Program-made: the position numbers and the translations under genes
From: CAVVYJ01 sp963752495
Lineage (GTDB): Bacteria > Pseudomonadota > Gammaproteobacteria > Burkholderiales > Methylophilaceae
Length of the DNA: 64,000 nt
Direction: 5' to 3'
NCBI GenBank assembly: GCA_963752495.1
Contig: CAVVYJ010000002.1
Coordinates: 744,001 to 808,000 of the forward strand
Shown: piece by piece, positions 1-9,970 of the stretch
Layout of the letters: each line of letters starts with the position of its first letter
How positions within the stretch are numbered: the stretch's first letter is position 1
Notes under the pieces: generated by a model
What the model was told of the DNA's origin: nothing
Seen by the model: only the letters and a program-made list of their open reading frames with translations
Database searches by the model: none

Positions 1-1413
1 GCAATGCACCACAGTTACGTTGCCTGCGGCATCTTTCTCGAAACTTGTGCATTTCACCACATAGCCATAACGCAGGCGCACCATGTTACCGGGGAACAGG
101 CGGAAATAGCCTTTGGCAGGCTCTTCCATAAAGTCTTCGCGCTCTATCCAAAGCTCTTTAGAGAGTTGCACGGTGCGTTTGCCAAGCTCCGGTTTGAGCG
201 GATGGTTAGGCGCAAAGCAATCTTCAGAGGTATTGTCATCGTAGTTATCAATCACCAGTTTAATCGGGTCTAGCACGGCAATGCGGCGCTCTGCGGCCTC
301 GTTAAGCGTCTCGCGCATGCAGTCTTCTAAAATGGTGTATTCAATCCAGCTATCGGCTTTGCTCACGCCGATTCTATCTGCAAACAGCCTAAAGCCTTCC
401 GGCGTATAGCCGCGGCGGCGCGCGCCAGCCAGCGTGGGCAAGCGCGGATCATCCCAGCCGCTGACGTGTTTTTCTTCCACCAGTTGAATCAGCTTGCGTT
501 TAGAAAGCACCACATAAGTGAGGTTAAGCCGCGCAAACTCATACTGTTTTGGTATAGGCTGCGCGATTAAATTAGCCTCTGCAAGTTTTTCTAACAGCCA
601 ATCGTAAAACGGGCGTTGGTCTTCAAACTCCAGCGTGCAGATAGAGTGGGTAACGGTTTCCAGCGCATCTTCAATCGGGTGCGCAAAGGTGTACATGGGG
701 TAAATGCACCATTTATCGCCCGTGTTGTGGTGGTGCGCACGGCGGATGCGGTAAATGGCAGGGTCGCGCATGTTGATGTTGGGCGATGCCATGTCGATTT
801 TGGCGCGTAACACCATGCTGCCATCTGGGTGTTTGCCATCGCGCATCTCGCGGAAAAGCTTCAAGTTTTCATCCACGCTGCGGTTGCGGTAAGGCGAATC
901 TTTGCCTGCCTCAGTCAGCGTGCCGCGGTTAACGCGCATCTCGTCTGCGGTTTGGCTATCTACATAGGCGTTGCCGTGTTCAATCAGGCTTTCTGCCGCG
1001 CGGTACATAAAATCGAAGTAGTCAGAGGCAAAATATAAATTACTTTCGCCATTGTTCTCCCAGCCAAAGCCAAGCCAGTGCACCATTTCAGAGATGCTAT
1101 CGACGTATTCTTGGCTTTCTTTTTCCGGATTGGTGTCGTCAAACCGCAAATGGCAAATGCCGCCGTAATCGCGCGCCAAACCAAAGTTTAGGCAAATAGA
1201 TTTAGCATGGCCAATGTGCAAGTAGCCATTAGGCTCGGGCGGAAAGCGCGTGCGGATTTTAGCGGTATCCACCTTGCCAGCCGCTTGATGCGCAGCATCA
1301 CCGGGGCTCCCAGCCCATTTTTTGGCTGCGTATTTGTTCTCGGCCAAATCGCGGTCGATAATGCCGCGAATAAAGTTAGAGGCGGGTGCGATAGGTGTTT
1401 TTTCTGCTGACAT
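1..1413 (-). CDS. glnS: Glutaminyl-tRNA synthetase, 3' end cut by window edge
   Basis: Charges tRNA-Gln with glutamine in the cytoplasm. The frame is open from the ATG at 1413 down to base 1, giving 471 codons, so roughly the last 80-90 residues of a typical ~555-residue GlnRS lie outside the window. The class I HIGH signature is seen as PNGYLHIGHAKS near residue 65 and the KMSKS-type loop as VVLSKRKL; the RFDDTNP motif of the GlnRS/GluRS group follows HIGH. No RBS of note. It is divergent from birA with an 86-base gap. The identification is firm. Confidence 0.96.
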   Translation of the reverse strand, partial: MSAEKTPIAPASNFIRGIIDRDLAENKYAAKKWAGSPGDAAHQAAGKVDTAKIRTRFPPEPNGYLHIGHAKSICLNFGLARDYGGICHLRFDDTNPEKESQEYVDSISEMVHWLGFGWENNGESNLYFASDYFDFMYRAAESLIEHGNAYVDSQTADEMRVNRGTLTEAGKDSPYRNRSVDENLKLFREMRDGKHPDGSMVLRAKIDMASPNINMRDPAIYRIRRAHHHNTGDKWCIYPMYTFAHPIEDALETVTHSICTLEFEDQRPFYDWLLEKLAEANLIAQPIPKQYEFARLNLTYVVLSKRKLIQLVEEKHVSGWDDPRLPTLAGARRRGYTPEGFRLFADRIGVSKADSWIEYTILEDCMRETLNEAAERRIAVLDPIKLVIDNYDDNTSEDCFAPNHPLKPELGKRTVQLSKELWIEREDFMEEPAKGYFRLFPGNMVRLRYGYVVKCTSFEKDAAGNVTVVHC

Positions 1414-1499
1414 GATGCAAATCCAAATGAATTACACATATTTTACACTAGCTTAAGGGTTGCTGGCTTTTGTAGTGGCTGTGCTAAACTTTGATTAAA

Positions 1500-2477
1500 A
1501 TGAATAACTACACTTTCCCCATTTTAAAACAATTAGCAGACGGTAAATTCCACTCTGGCGAGGCGCTGGCAACACATTTTGGCGTAACGCGCGCAACAGT
1601 CTGGAACGCGGTGCAGCATGCGCAAAGTTTGGGTGTTGAGGTGTTTAGTGTGCGTGGTCGCGGCTATAAATTGCCACAGCCAATTGATTTTTTAGATGAA
1701 AACGAAGTGCTAAAAGCAATCGGCGAGCAGCGCGCCTGGTTTAACCTCGCCATTTTAGACGAAGTGCCTTCTACCAATACTTACCTCATGCAGCAAGCAA
1801 CAAAAGGTGCGGCGCATGTTAGCTGCGTGGCGGCGCATGTGCAAAGCAAAGGCCGCGGCAGGCGCGGGCGCACTTGGGTTTCGGGCTTGGGGGCGAGTTT
1901 AACGTTCTCGTTATTGTGGCGTTTTCAATGTGGCGCATCGGCGCTTTCCGGCTTGAGTTTAGCGGTGGGAGTGGCCTTGATACGCGCTTTGGCAAGCTTG
2001 GGCGTGCATAGCGCCCAACTCAAATGGCCGAATGATGTGTTGGTCGAGAATAAAAAGCTCGCGGGCATCTTAATTGATTTGCAGGGCGATTTAGATGGCC
2101 CGAGTGCTGCAGTGATTGGCGTTGGTGTAAATTTTAATCTGCCGGAAAGTGTGCTTAAAAATATCGATCAGCCGGCGATTGATTTGGCGAGTGTAAGTGC
2201 AGAGCCGATTAACCAAAACGTTTTGCTGGGTACGTTGCTCAAACACATGGCAGATGCATTGAGTGATTTTGAGCAGCAGGGGTTTTTGGGTGTGCGTGAC
2301 GAGTGGATGCGTTATCATGCTTATCAGCAGAAGAAAGTGCGCATGTTGTTGCCCGATGGCCGCGATGTACAAGGCATGGTGAGCGGTGTGGCGGAAGATG
2401 GTATATTGCTGGTAGAAACCGCGCTGGGTTTGCAGCGTTTTTCTGCCGGTGAGATTAGTTTAAGGAACGTGGAATAA
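1500..2477 (+). CDS. birA: Bifunctional biotin--protein ligase / biotin operon repressor
   Basis: Activates biotin to biotinyl-AMP and transfers it to biotin carboxyl carrier protein; with its N-terminal DNA-binding domain it can also act as repressor. Residues 1-60 form a winged helix (VTRATVWNAVQ helix, then the GRGYKL wing). The ligase domain has the biotin/ATP loop GRGRRGRTW at about 118-126, then LKWPNDVL and KLAGIL, and a C-terminal SH3-like domain. I chose the ATG at 1500; a TTG three codons upstream (1491) is in frame. The stop overlaps the coaX start (TAATG), so the two genes are translationally coupled. Confidence 0.95.
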   Translation: MNNYTFPILKQLADGKFHSGEALATHFGVTRATVWNAVQHAQSLGVEVFSVRGRGYKLPQPIDFLDENEVLKAIGEQRAWFNLAILDEVPSTNTYLMQQATKGAAHVSCVAAHVQSKGRGRRGRTWVSGLGASLTFSLLWRFQCGASALSGLSLAVGVALIRALASLGVHSAQLKWPNDVLVENKKLAGILIDLQGDLDGPSAAVIGVGVNFNLPESVLKNIDQPAIDLASVSAEPINQNVLLGTLLKHMADALSDFEQQGFLGVRDEWMRYHAYQQKKVRMLLPDGRDVQGMVSGVAEDGILLVETALGLQRFSAGEISLRNVE

Positions 2478-3241
2478 TGCTGTTAGTCATGGATATTGGT
2501 AATAGCCGTATCAAATGGGCAAAAGTGGACGCGGACGGTAAGTTGCAAGAAATGCAATCGTGCCTGAATACGGAAATTGTGGCGTCTGTGCTAAAGCGTG
2601 CATTAAAGGGTGTAAAAAAAGCCTTGATTGCCAATGTGGCAGGCGAGGCATTGGCGCAGCAGATTTTGGAATTTATGCCGCAGAGCACACAGGTTGTGTT
2701 CGTTACTCCGCAATTACACGCTTGCGGGGTTGGCAATAAGTATCAGCCCAATACCCTTGGCGCAGACCGCTGGGCGGCATTGATAGCGGCATGGCACATG
2801 CATAAGCAGCCGACAATCGTGGTGAACGCAGGTACAGCGATTACCATAGATGCGCTTGCGAGAGATGTCGCTACAAAAGGTGGTATGTTTGTTGGCGGCA
2901 CCATTATGCCCGGCTTGCGTTTGATGCAAGAGGCGTTAAGTGACAATACCGCGCAACTTAAAACAACACTTGAGGGTAAAACCAGCGTGTTCCCCACCAA
3001 TACGCAAGACGCCATGCGAACAGGGTGTTTAAACGCGATTGTGGGTGCGATTAACGTGATGATGCAGCAGCTTGAAAAGCATAGCGCTTATCTGCCCAGA
3101 CTCATTATCAGTGGCGGGGATGCGAATAAAATTGCCGATGCTTTAAAACCGCATATAAAACGGGTTATCATTGCAGAAAATCTGGTGTTGCAGGGTTTGG
3201 TCTTGCTCGGCTTAGAGTTACGGGAGAAAGAAGTCGTATGA
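2477..3241 (+). CDS. coaX: Type III pantothenate kinase
   Basis: Phosphorylates pantothenate, the first step of CoA synthesis. It is 254 residues, normal for CoaX. The N-terminal phosphate-binding motif is MDIGNSRIKWA, followed by the substrate-site motif NTLGADRWAAL and the second ATP motif VNAGTAITID. It overlaps birA by one base and the next gene by four bases (ATGA), giving the birA-coaX-SPOR operon common in betaproteobacteria. Confidence 0.95.
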   Translation: MLLVMDIGNSRIKWAKVDADGKLQEMQSCLNTEIVASVLKRALKGVKKALIANVAGEALAQQILEFMPQSTQVVFVTPQLHACGVGNKYQPNTLGADRWAALIAAWHMHKQPTIVVNAGTAITIDALARDVATKGGMFVGGTIMPGLRLMQEALSDNTAQLKTTLEGKTSVFPTNTQDAMRTGCLNAIVGAINVMMQQLEKHSAYLPRLIISGGDANKIADALKPHIKRVIIAENLVLQGLVLLGLELREKEVV

Positions 3242-3908
3242 AATGGTGGGTGTGGGTTTTGTTGCTGGTCAACGTGGGTTTGTTTGCCTATTTTAATGTC
3301 AATGCACCTAAAACAGAGGTGGCTAACAAAGAGATTAGTCCTGAAAAGCTAAAAGTGCTTTCCGCAAAAGATTTAGAGGCAATGCCTAAAAAGGTAGCGC
3401 CATTGCCAGAGGCAGCACCAGAACAACTTGCGGTATTACGCAAGCCGCAACTTGCTATAAATGGGGGAACTTTACCTCGACTAATTTGCCTTCTGCTCAA
3501 GTGGTTTTGGTGAGACTGGGTTTGCAGGCAGAGGTGAATCCTGAACCCATCGAGCAGCAGGATAAACGCTTTTGGGTCTATTATCCGCCACTAAAAAATA
3601 CTGAACTTGCTCGCCAAAAGGCTGAAGAAATTAAGGCTTTGGGTGTGGAAGAATTATACATAGTGCAGGATTCGCAATGGCGCAATGCGATTTCATTCGG
3701 TTTGTTCAGCGATGAGCAGCTGGCAAGCAGCTTGCTCACCAGCTTGCAGGAAAAAGGCGTAAAAGGGGCTACCAAAGCCTTGCGCAGCCCAGGCAAGAGC
3801 CTTAGCAGTTTGTTAATAAAAGCGGTAACAAGCGACGCGGCGCTGGAACTGCATAAAATCAAACCAGAGTTTGTGGGCACTGATTTAGCGCCAACTGCCT
3901 GTCCTTAA
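3238..3908 (+). CDS. SPOR-domain membrane protein, frameshifted
   Basis: A small inner-membrane protein: residues 2-20 form one transmembrane segment, followed by a Pro/Ala/Glu-rich linker and a C-terminal region with a CYKWGNF motif and a duplicated SPOR-like fold (W-G-F, later SFGLFSDEQLA). SPOR domains bind denuded peptidoglycan at septa, but no specific role can be assigned. The reading frame breaks between about 3438 and 3453: the 5' frame (from 3238) would end at 3513, while the frame carrying CYKWGNF continues to 3908. One extra base, for example a second G at 3447, joins them. A sequencing error is likely. The 4-base overlap with coaX fixes the start. Confidence 0.75.
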
Positions 3909-3912
3909 AACT

Positions 3913-5674
3913 TTATCGCTTCTTAAGGTACAAGTCCGTTATCGTACCTTCCTTCATCTCGGCTGCAAAGCACACAGTTTCAGATAACGTTGGATGTGCA
4001 TGAATGGTTAAGCCTAAATCATGTGCATCAGCACCCATTTCAATTGCCAGCACTGCCTCTGCAAGCAGCTCACCCGCGTTTACCCCTACAATACCGGCGC
4101 CAATCACACGGTGTGTGGTTTTATCAAAAATCAGCTTTGTCGTGCCTTCGGTGCGGGCAACCGAAATGGCACGGCCGCTAGCAGCCCATGGAAAAGAAGC
4201 TTTCTCGATTTCTATTCCCTTGGCTTTAGCTTCAGTTTCCGTCATGCCCACCCAAGCAATTTCAGGGTCAGTATAGGCGACAGATGGAATCACGGACGCA
4301 ATAAATTCTACTTTATGGCCTGCAATCACCTCAGCGGCCACTTTGCCTTCGTGGGTCGCTTTGTGCGCCAACATGGGCTGTCCGACGATATCGCCAATCG
4401 CAAAAATATGGTTCACATTGGTACGCATTTGCTTATCAACCGCAATAAAACCACGCTCGTCCACAGCAACACCTGCGTTTTCTGCGCCGATATTTTTGCC
4501 GTTGGGCTTGCGACCGATTGCAACTAATACGCGGTCATATACTTGAATTTCTTTCGGTGCTTCGTCACCTTCAAAGCTCACATGAATACCATCATTTTTG
4601 GCTTCCATTTTAGAGACTTTAGTGGAAAGCATAATGGCCTCAAAGCGTTTATCCATACGCTTCTGCAGTGGGCGTACCAAATCACGATCGCAGCCTGCAA
4701 TTAAGCCATCCATAAATTCGACGATGCTCACTTTACTGCCAAGTGCATCGTAAACCGTGCCCATTTCCAGACCGATAATGCCGCCGCCGATGACTAATAA
4801 ACGCTTCGGAATATCGGCTAGCGCCAGCGCGCCGGTCGAATCCATAATGCGGTCATCTTCTGGCGCACCGGGGAATTTGGTCGCTTGCGAGCCGGCTGCG
4901 ATAATCGCACTGTTCAAAACCAATGGTTGTGACTTTGCCGTCACTGCCAGTCACTGCGACTTGGTTGGGCGAAGTGAATTTGCCCACACCCTGCACAACA
5001 GTTACTTCACGCTGCTTCGCCATTTGTGCCAAACCGCCAGTGAGTTTGCCTACAACATCATTCGCTTTCCAGTTCTTTAGGGCTTCCAAGTCAATTTTGG
5101 GCGCACCAAAACTTACCCCATGCGCTGCAGTTTCTTCAGCCTCGGTAATCACTTTAGCCGTGTGCAATAGTGCTTTAGACGGTATGCAACCGACGTTTAA
5201 ACACACGCCGCCAAGCGTGGTATAGCGCTCAATCAGCACCACTTTCAAGCCTAAATCTGCTGCACGAAAGGCAGCCGTATAGCCGCCTGGGCCGCTTCCA
5301 AGCACAACTAACTGCGTGGTAATGTCATTATTTCCAGTTGCGGTCATTGGCTTGGGAGCTAATATTGGCGCGGGTTCTGTGGCAGGTGTTTTTGCTTCTA
5401 CTTTTTCGGTAGCTTTTGGCGCGCTCGCGCTGGCTTCAGCATCCAGCAATAAAATCAGCGAATCTTTAGCGATTTTATCGCCGACTTTCACTTTTACTTC
5501 TTTCACAGTGCCTGCTTGCGGCGCAGGAATATCCATCGACGCCTTATCAGATTCGACGGTGATGAGTGAATCTTCTTTGGCGATTTTGTCACCCGCTTTC
5601 ACCAACACTTCAATCACATCTACGCTATCGAAATTGCCGATATCTGGCACTAATACTTCAACTAAGTTGCTCAT
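3913..5674 (-). CDS. lpdA: Dihydrolipoyl dehydrogenase (PDH E3) with N-terminal lipoyl domain, frameshifted
   Basis: FAD enzyme that reoxidises dihydrolipoamide of the pyruvate dehydrogenase complex with NAD+. Residues 1-80 are a lipoyl domain (ESDKAS, lipoyl Lys44), then an Ala/Pro linker, the FAD fold (VLGSGPGGYTAAF) and the redox disulfide GGVCLNVGCIPSK (Cys158, Cys163). The second fragment holds the NAD fold (VIGGGIIGLEMG) and the C-terminal catalytic HAHPTLSE. The frame breaks near 4913-4914; one extra A (minus strand GAAC to GAAAC) restores it. E3 with its own lipoyl domain is known in betaproteobacteria and Neisseria. It is the last gene of aceE-aceF-lpd, nine bases after aceF. Confidence 0.93.
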
Positions 5675-5683
5675 TCAAAAACC

Positions 5684-7033
5684 TTATAGTAGTAAGCGAC
5701 GGACATCGGACAACATCATCCGCATGTGGCTCGTAAAGCGTGCGCCATCTGCGCCATCGACCACGCGATGGTCGTACGAAAGTGAAAGTGGAAGTATCAG
5801 TCGAGGTTCAAACTCTTTGGTTTGGGCATTGTAAACCGGCTGCATGGATGAGCGTGAAACCCCAAGAATAGCCACTTCCGGGCAGTTTATAATTGGGGTG
5901 AACAATGTACCGCCAATGCCGCCAAGGCTGGATATAGTAAAGCTACCACCTTGCATTTCTTCAATTTTTAATTTGCGCTCACGGGCTTTGGTTGATAAAT
6001 CCATTAAATCGCGCGCGATATCCAATACATCTTTATTCTGCACATCTTTCACCACTGGTACTACTAAGCCATCAGGCGTATCGCAGGCAAAGCCGATATT
6101 GTAGTAATTTTTCATAATCAAGCTATCGCCATCTGGCGCGAGAGAAGAATTGAAATTAGGGTAAGCTTTGAGCGCATTGACCGAAGCTTTGATTAGGAAA
6201 GCCAGCATAGTCAGTTTCACGCCGCGCTTCTCTGCGTCCGCCTGCATGGATTTGCGGAAATCTTCTAAATCGGTAATATCGGCCTCGTCAAATTGCGTGA
6301 CGTGCGGTGCGGTTACCCAATTGCGATGCAAATTTGCACCAGAGATTTTCTTGATGCGAGAAAGTGGCTTGGTTTCAACATCACCAAACTGGCTGAAATC
6401 TACTATAGGCATCGGCAAGGTTGCAAGTGCTCCTAAGCCTGCGCCCATGTTCTCGCTACGTGGTTTGGCAAGTTCGCCCTTAACATAGGTTTGCACGTCT
6501 TCTTGCAAGATGCGATTTTTCGGACCCGAGCCGCTAACGAGGCTCAAATTCACGCCTAACTCGCGTGCGAACTTACGCACAGAAGGACTTGCATGCGAAT
6601 TTTTGCCGCCATTAGCGATAACACTTTCACCGACTGGCAAGGGTTGGTGCGCAGGTTGTACCTGCTTTGGAGGTTCAGGTGCAGGGCGGCTTGGCTCTGG
6701 GATGGCCGCCTTTGGTGTTTCTGCTTTTTGCGCCTCTTTCGCAGGGGAAGGGCTAGAAGCCGCTTCCTGCTTTGGTTCTGGCGTAACAGAACTTTCACTG
6801 GTCTCCAGCATTAAAATCAAATGGCCTTGTGCGATTTTGTCGCCTACTTTTAGCTTAACCTCTTTTACCACTCCCGCAAATGGTGCGGGAATATCCATAG
6901 AGGCCTTATCAGATTCGACGGTGATGAGTGAATCATCTTTTGCGATGGCGTCACCGGCTTTTACCAAAACCTCAATGACATCGACTGAATCAAAATTGCC
7001 AATATCGGGAACTAAAACTTCTTTTAAACTCAT
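5684..7033 (-). CDS. aceF: Dihydrolipoyllysine acetyltransferase (PDH E2)
   Basis: Core subunit of pyruvate dehydrogenase; transfers the acetyl group from lipoamide to CoA. A single lipoyl domain sits at residues 1-75 (ESDKAS, Lys43), followed by a Pro/Ala/Gln-rich swinging arm, an E1/E3-binding domain at about 149-185 (ASPSVRKFARELGV) and the catalytic domain ending in SYDHRVVDGADGARF (His422). At 449 residues it is a one-lipoyl E2, shorter than the three-lipoyl E. coli form. The ATG at 7033 has GGAGC upstream. It is 18 bases after aceE. Confidence 0.96.
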   Translation of the reverse strand: MSLKEVLVPDIGNFDSVDVIEVLVKAGDAIAKDDSLITVESDKASMDIPAPFAGVVKEVKLKVGDKIAQGHLILMLETSESSVTPEPKQEAASSPSPAKEAQKAETPKAAIPEPSRPAPEPPKQVQPAHQPLPVGESVIANGGKNSHASPSVRKFARELGVNLSLVSGSGPKNRILQEDVQTYVKGELAKPRSENMGAGLGALATLPMPIVDFSQFGDVETKPLSRIKKISGANLHRNWVTAPHVTQFDEADITDLEDFRKSMQADAEKRGVKLTMLAFLIKASVNALKAYPNFNSSLAPDGDSLIMKNYYNIGFACDTPDGLVVPVVKDVQNKDVLDIARDLMDLSTKARERKLKIEEMQGGSFTISSLGGIGGTLFTPIINCPEVAILGVSRSSMQPVYNAQTKEFEPRLILPLSLSYDHRVVDGADGARFTSHMRMMLSDVRRLLL

Positions 7034-7051
7034 TATTTGCTCCGCCTCAAC

Positions 7052-9715
7052 CTAGACCGTTGTCGGGTTAGGTTTGTTAGGATTTAGCTTATATTTTTTC
7101 ACTGCTTCTGCCACTTTAGCCGCTGGTAATTTTCCTTCATCACTTAATGCTTTAAGCGCTGTTACTACGACATAGTAGCGATTCACCTCAAAGAAATCGC
7201 GTAAAGCCTCGCGTGAGTCTGAACGGCCAAAACCATCCGTGCCTAAAGCGACAAACTTGTTTGGCACAAAGCGCTGAATTTGTTCTGCAAAGCTTTTCAT
7301 GTAGTCTGTCGATGCGATAACCGGACCTTGAGCCTCTTTTAAGCATTGCGCTACATAGCTCACGCGTTGCGGCTTGTCAGGGTTTAGCATGTTCCAGCGC
7401 TCGCAATCTAAACCTTCGCGGCGCAATTCGGTAAAGCTGGTGGCGCTCCATACATTGGCTGCGATGCCCCAATCTTTTTGTAATAACTCAGCAGCAGCAA
7501 TGACTTCACGTAAAATCACGCCGCTTCCCATCAGATCAACTTGTGCATTTTTGGCTTTACTGAAATTGTACAAGCCTTTCAAAATGCCGTTTTCAGCGCC
7601 TTTTGGCATTTCAGGGTGGCTGTAGTTCTCGTTCATCAAGGTAATGTAGTAGTACACATCTTCCTGATTTTGCACCATGCGGCGCAAGCCTTCCTGAATA
7701 ATCACTGCCAGCTCATAAGCAAAAGTTGGATCGTACGAAATGCAGTTCGGAATTGTTGCTGACATCAAATGGCTATGACCATCTTCATGCTGCAAGCCTT
7801 CACCATTTAGCGTGGTGCGGCCAGCAGTGGCGCCAAGCAAGAAGCCGCGCGCACGACTGTCGCCTGCCGCCCAAGCTAAATCGCCAATACGCTGGAATCC
7901 GAACATGGAGTAAAAAATGTAAAACGGGATCATCTGTACGCCAGTCACGGAGTATGATGTGGCTGCCGCTATCCAGCTGGAGAATGAGCCTGCTTCATTA
8001 ATGCCTTCTTCGAGTATTTGACCGTCTTTTTGTTCTTTGTAATACATCACTTGGTCGGAGTCTACTGGCTCATAGAGCTGGCCTTGGCTAGCGTAAATGC
8101 CCAATTGACGGAACATGCCTTCCATACCGAATGTGCGGGCTTCATCGGGCACAATTGGCACGACATACTTGCCAATCTCCTTGTCGCGCACTAAAGTTGA
8201 AAGGATGCGCACAAATGCCATGGTGGTGGAAATCTCTCGCTCCCCAGTGGCAGTGAGCATGTTTTCAAATGCGGAAAGCGCAGGAACATTTAGAGCGTTA
8301 CCTTTACGGCGGCGCTGTGGTACAAAACCACCCATCGCAGCACGGCGTTCGGACATATATTTCATTTCCGGCGAGTCTGGCGCTGGTTTATAAAAGCTTA
8401 AGCTCTCGACCTGCTGATCAGTGAGCGGCAGATCAAAGCGGTCGCGGAATTTTTTGAGCGATTCCATATCCATGCTTTTTTGTTGGTGCGTTGTGTTCTG
8501 GCCCTCGCCAGCCTCGCCCATGCCATAACCTTTTACTGTTTTAGCTAACACTACGGTTGGTTGACCTTTGTGATTGACAGCGGCGTGATAGGCGGCAAAA
8601 ACTTTGTGTGGGTCATGTCCACCACGATTTAGACGCCAAATATCTTGGTCGCTCATGGCGGCAACCATCGCCTTAAGCTCAGGATACTTGCCAAAGAAAT
8701 TTTCACGCGTATAAGCGCCACCTTTTTGTTTGAAGTTTTGGTATTCGCCGTCCACGCATTCTTCCATGCGTTTTTTCAACACACCATCTTTATCCATAGC
8801 CAAGAGCGGATCCCAATAAGAGCCCCAGATGACTTTCAATACGTTCCAGCCAGAGCCGCGGAAATCAGATTCCAGCTCTTGAATGATTTTGCCGTTGCCA
8901 CGGACAGGGCCATCCAAACGCTGTAAATTGCAGTTAATGACAAAAATGAGGTTATCAAGCTTTTCGCGAGAAGCGAGTGAAATCGCACCAAGTGACTCAG
9001 GCTCGTCCATCTCGCCATCGCCGCAGAACACCCAAACCTTGCGGTCGCTTGTGTCTGCAATGCCACGGTCGTGCAAGTATTTTAAGAAACGCGCCTGATA
9101 AATGCCTTGTAATGGCCCTAACCCCATAGACACGGTAGGGAATTGCCAGAAATCTGGCATTAGCCACGGGTGCGGATAGCTGGATAAACCTTTGCCATCA
9201 GTTTCCTGACGAAAATTATCCATTTGCTCTTCGGTGATGCGGCCTTCTAAGAAGGCGCGGGCATATACACCAGGCGAAGAGTGGCCTTGGAAATACACAC
9301 AATCACCACCAAAACTTTCATTGGCAGCGCGGAAAAAGTAGTTAAAGCCAGTATCGTATAGTGTGGCAGCAGACTGAAAGCTGGCGATGTGGCCACCAAC
9401 ACCGGGGGATTTTTCGTTTGCACGTAAGACCGTCATGACTGCGTTCCAACGGACAAGCGCACGAATGCGGCGCTCCATTTCTGGGTCGCCAGGCAATCTT
9501 GCCTGTAAATGTGTGGGAATGGTATTTACGTAGGCCGTGGTCGCATTGTAGGGCAGGTTGCTGCCAGAACGGCGCGCCTGATCGATCATTGCCTCTAGTA
9601 AGAAGTGGGCACGTTCTGTGCCTTCGTTTTCAATAACAGAGATAAGTGCTTCTAGCCATTCCTGTGTTTCTTGTGCGTCAGTTTCAGTCAAGCCAGTTTG
9701 CGAATTCATTACCAT
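7052..9715 (-). CDS. aceE: Pyruvate dehydrogenase E1 component, homodimeric type
   Basis: Thiamine-diphosphate enzyme that decarboxylates pyruvate and acetylates the E2 lipoyl group. The TPP/Mg site is GDGEMDEPES followed by NCNLQRLDGPVRGNG, as in E. coli AceE, and the length (about 887 residues) is right for the homodimeric family. I place the start at the ATG at 9715, ten bases after GGAGA; a further ATG two codons downstream (9709) is also possible, and an upstream codon at 9739 lies before the RBS. First gene of the PDH operon, with a 16-bp palindrome just upstream. Confidence 0.96.
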   Translation of the reverse strand: MVMNSQTGLTETDAQETQEWLEALISVIENEGTERAHFLLEAMIDQARRSGSNLPYNATTAYVNTIPTHLQARLPGDPEMERRIRALVRWNAVMTVLRANEKSPGVGGHIASFQSAATLYDTGFNYFFRAANESFGGDCVYFQGHSSPGVYARAFLEGRITEEQMDNFRQETDGKGLSSYPHPWLMPDFWQFPTVSMGLGPLQGIYQARFLKYLHDRGIADTSDRKVWVFCGDGEMDEPESLGAISLASREKLDNLIFVINCNLQRLDGPVRGNGKIIQELESDFRGSGWNVLKVIWGSYWDPLLAMDKDGVLKKRMEECVDGEYQNFKQKGGAYTRENFFGKYPELKAMVAAMSDQDIWRLNRGGHDPHKVFAAYHAAVNHKGQPTVVLAKTVKGYGMGEAGEGQNTTHQQKSMDMESLKKFRDRFDLPLTDQQVESLSFYKPAPDSPEMKYMSERRAAMGGFVPQRRRKGNALNVPALSAFENMLTATGEREISTTMAFVRILSTLVRDKEIGKYVVPIVPDEARTFGMEGMFRQLGIYASQGQLYEPVDSDQVMYYKEQKDGQILEEGINEAGSFSSWIAAATSYSVTGVQMIPFYIFYSMFGFQRIGDLAWAAGDSRARGFLLGATAGRTTLNGEGLQHEDGHSHLMSATIPNCISYDPTFAYELAVIIQEGLRRMVQNQEDVYYYITLMNENYSHPEMPKGAENGILKGLYNFSKAKNAQVDLMGSGVILREVIAAAELLQKDWGIAANVWSATSFTELRREGLDCERWNMLNPDKPQRVSYVAQCLKEAQGPVIASTDYMKSFAEQIQRFVPNKFVALGTDGFGRSDSREALRDFFEVNRYYVVVTALKALSDEGKLPAAKVAEAVKKYKLNPNKPNPTTV

Positions 9716-9732
9716 GCGTGAGAGTTCTCCGT

Positions 9733-9748
9733 CGCGCAAATTTGCGCG
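9733..9748. promoter_or_regulatory. Perfect 16-bp palindrome upstream of aceE
   Basis: CGCGCAAATTTGCGCG is a perfect inverted repeat with no spacer, lying 18 bases upstream of the chosen aceE start and just before its GGAGA ribosome binding site. The position suits an operator or a leader hairpin controlling the PDH operon. No regulator gene is adjacent, so which protein, if any, binds is unknown. Confidence 0.45.
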
Positions 9749-9778
9749 TAATTAAAGCAGAAGTACGATTGCTATTTG

Positions 9779-9810
9779 GTAGCATTTATTTTACAAGTCA
9801 TTTATGCTAC
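9779..9810. promoter_or_regulatory. Inverted repeat in the aceE/aminopeptidase intergenic region
   Basis: GTAGCAT (9779-9785) and ATGCTAC (9804-9810) are perfect 7-bp arms separated by 18 bases. The 255-base region between aceE and the divergent aminopeptidase must hold both promoters; this repeat could be an operator for either. The function is inferred from position only. Confidence 0.3.
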
Positions 9811-9970
9811 AAACGAGCAACGATTGAGTTGCGTCATAAAGACGCCCATAAAGGTATAAGTGTCGCTTTTTTAAGCTTTTTGGTCAAGTTAAACTAATGG
9901 CTTTGATGAGCAAACCATTAAGATTTGCTATGGTTGGTTTAGGTTTTATATAAGAGTTAAGGATGATTAA

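Noticed and set aside
591..1439. Several overlapping ORFs on both strands at the left end that could suggest a broken gene
   Set aside because: They are shadows of glnS, which is open in one minus-strand frame from 1413 to base 1; it has no stop inside the window and therefore looks absent at first.
4021..4527. 168-codon plus-strand ORF inside lpd, and similar antisense ORFs in aceF, aceE and nuo genes
   Set aside because: They lie opposite strongly conserved coding sequence and have no RBS or family match.
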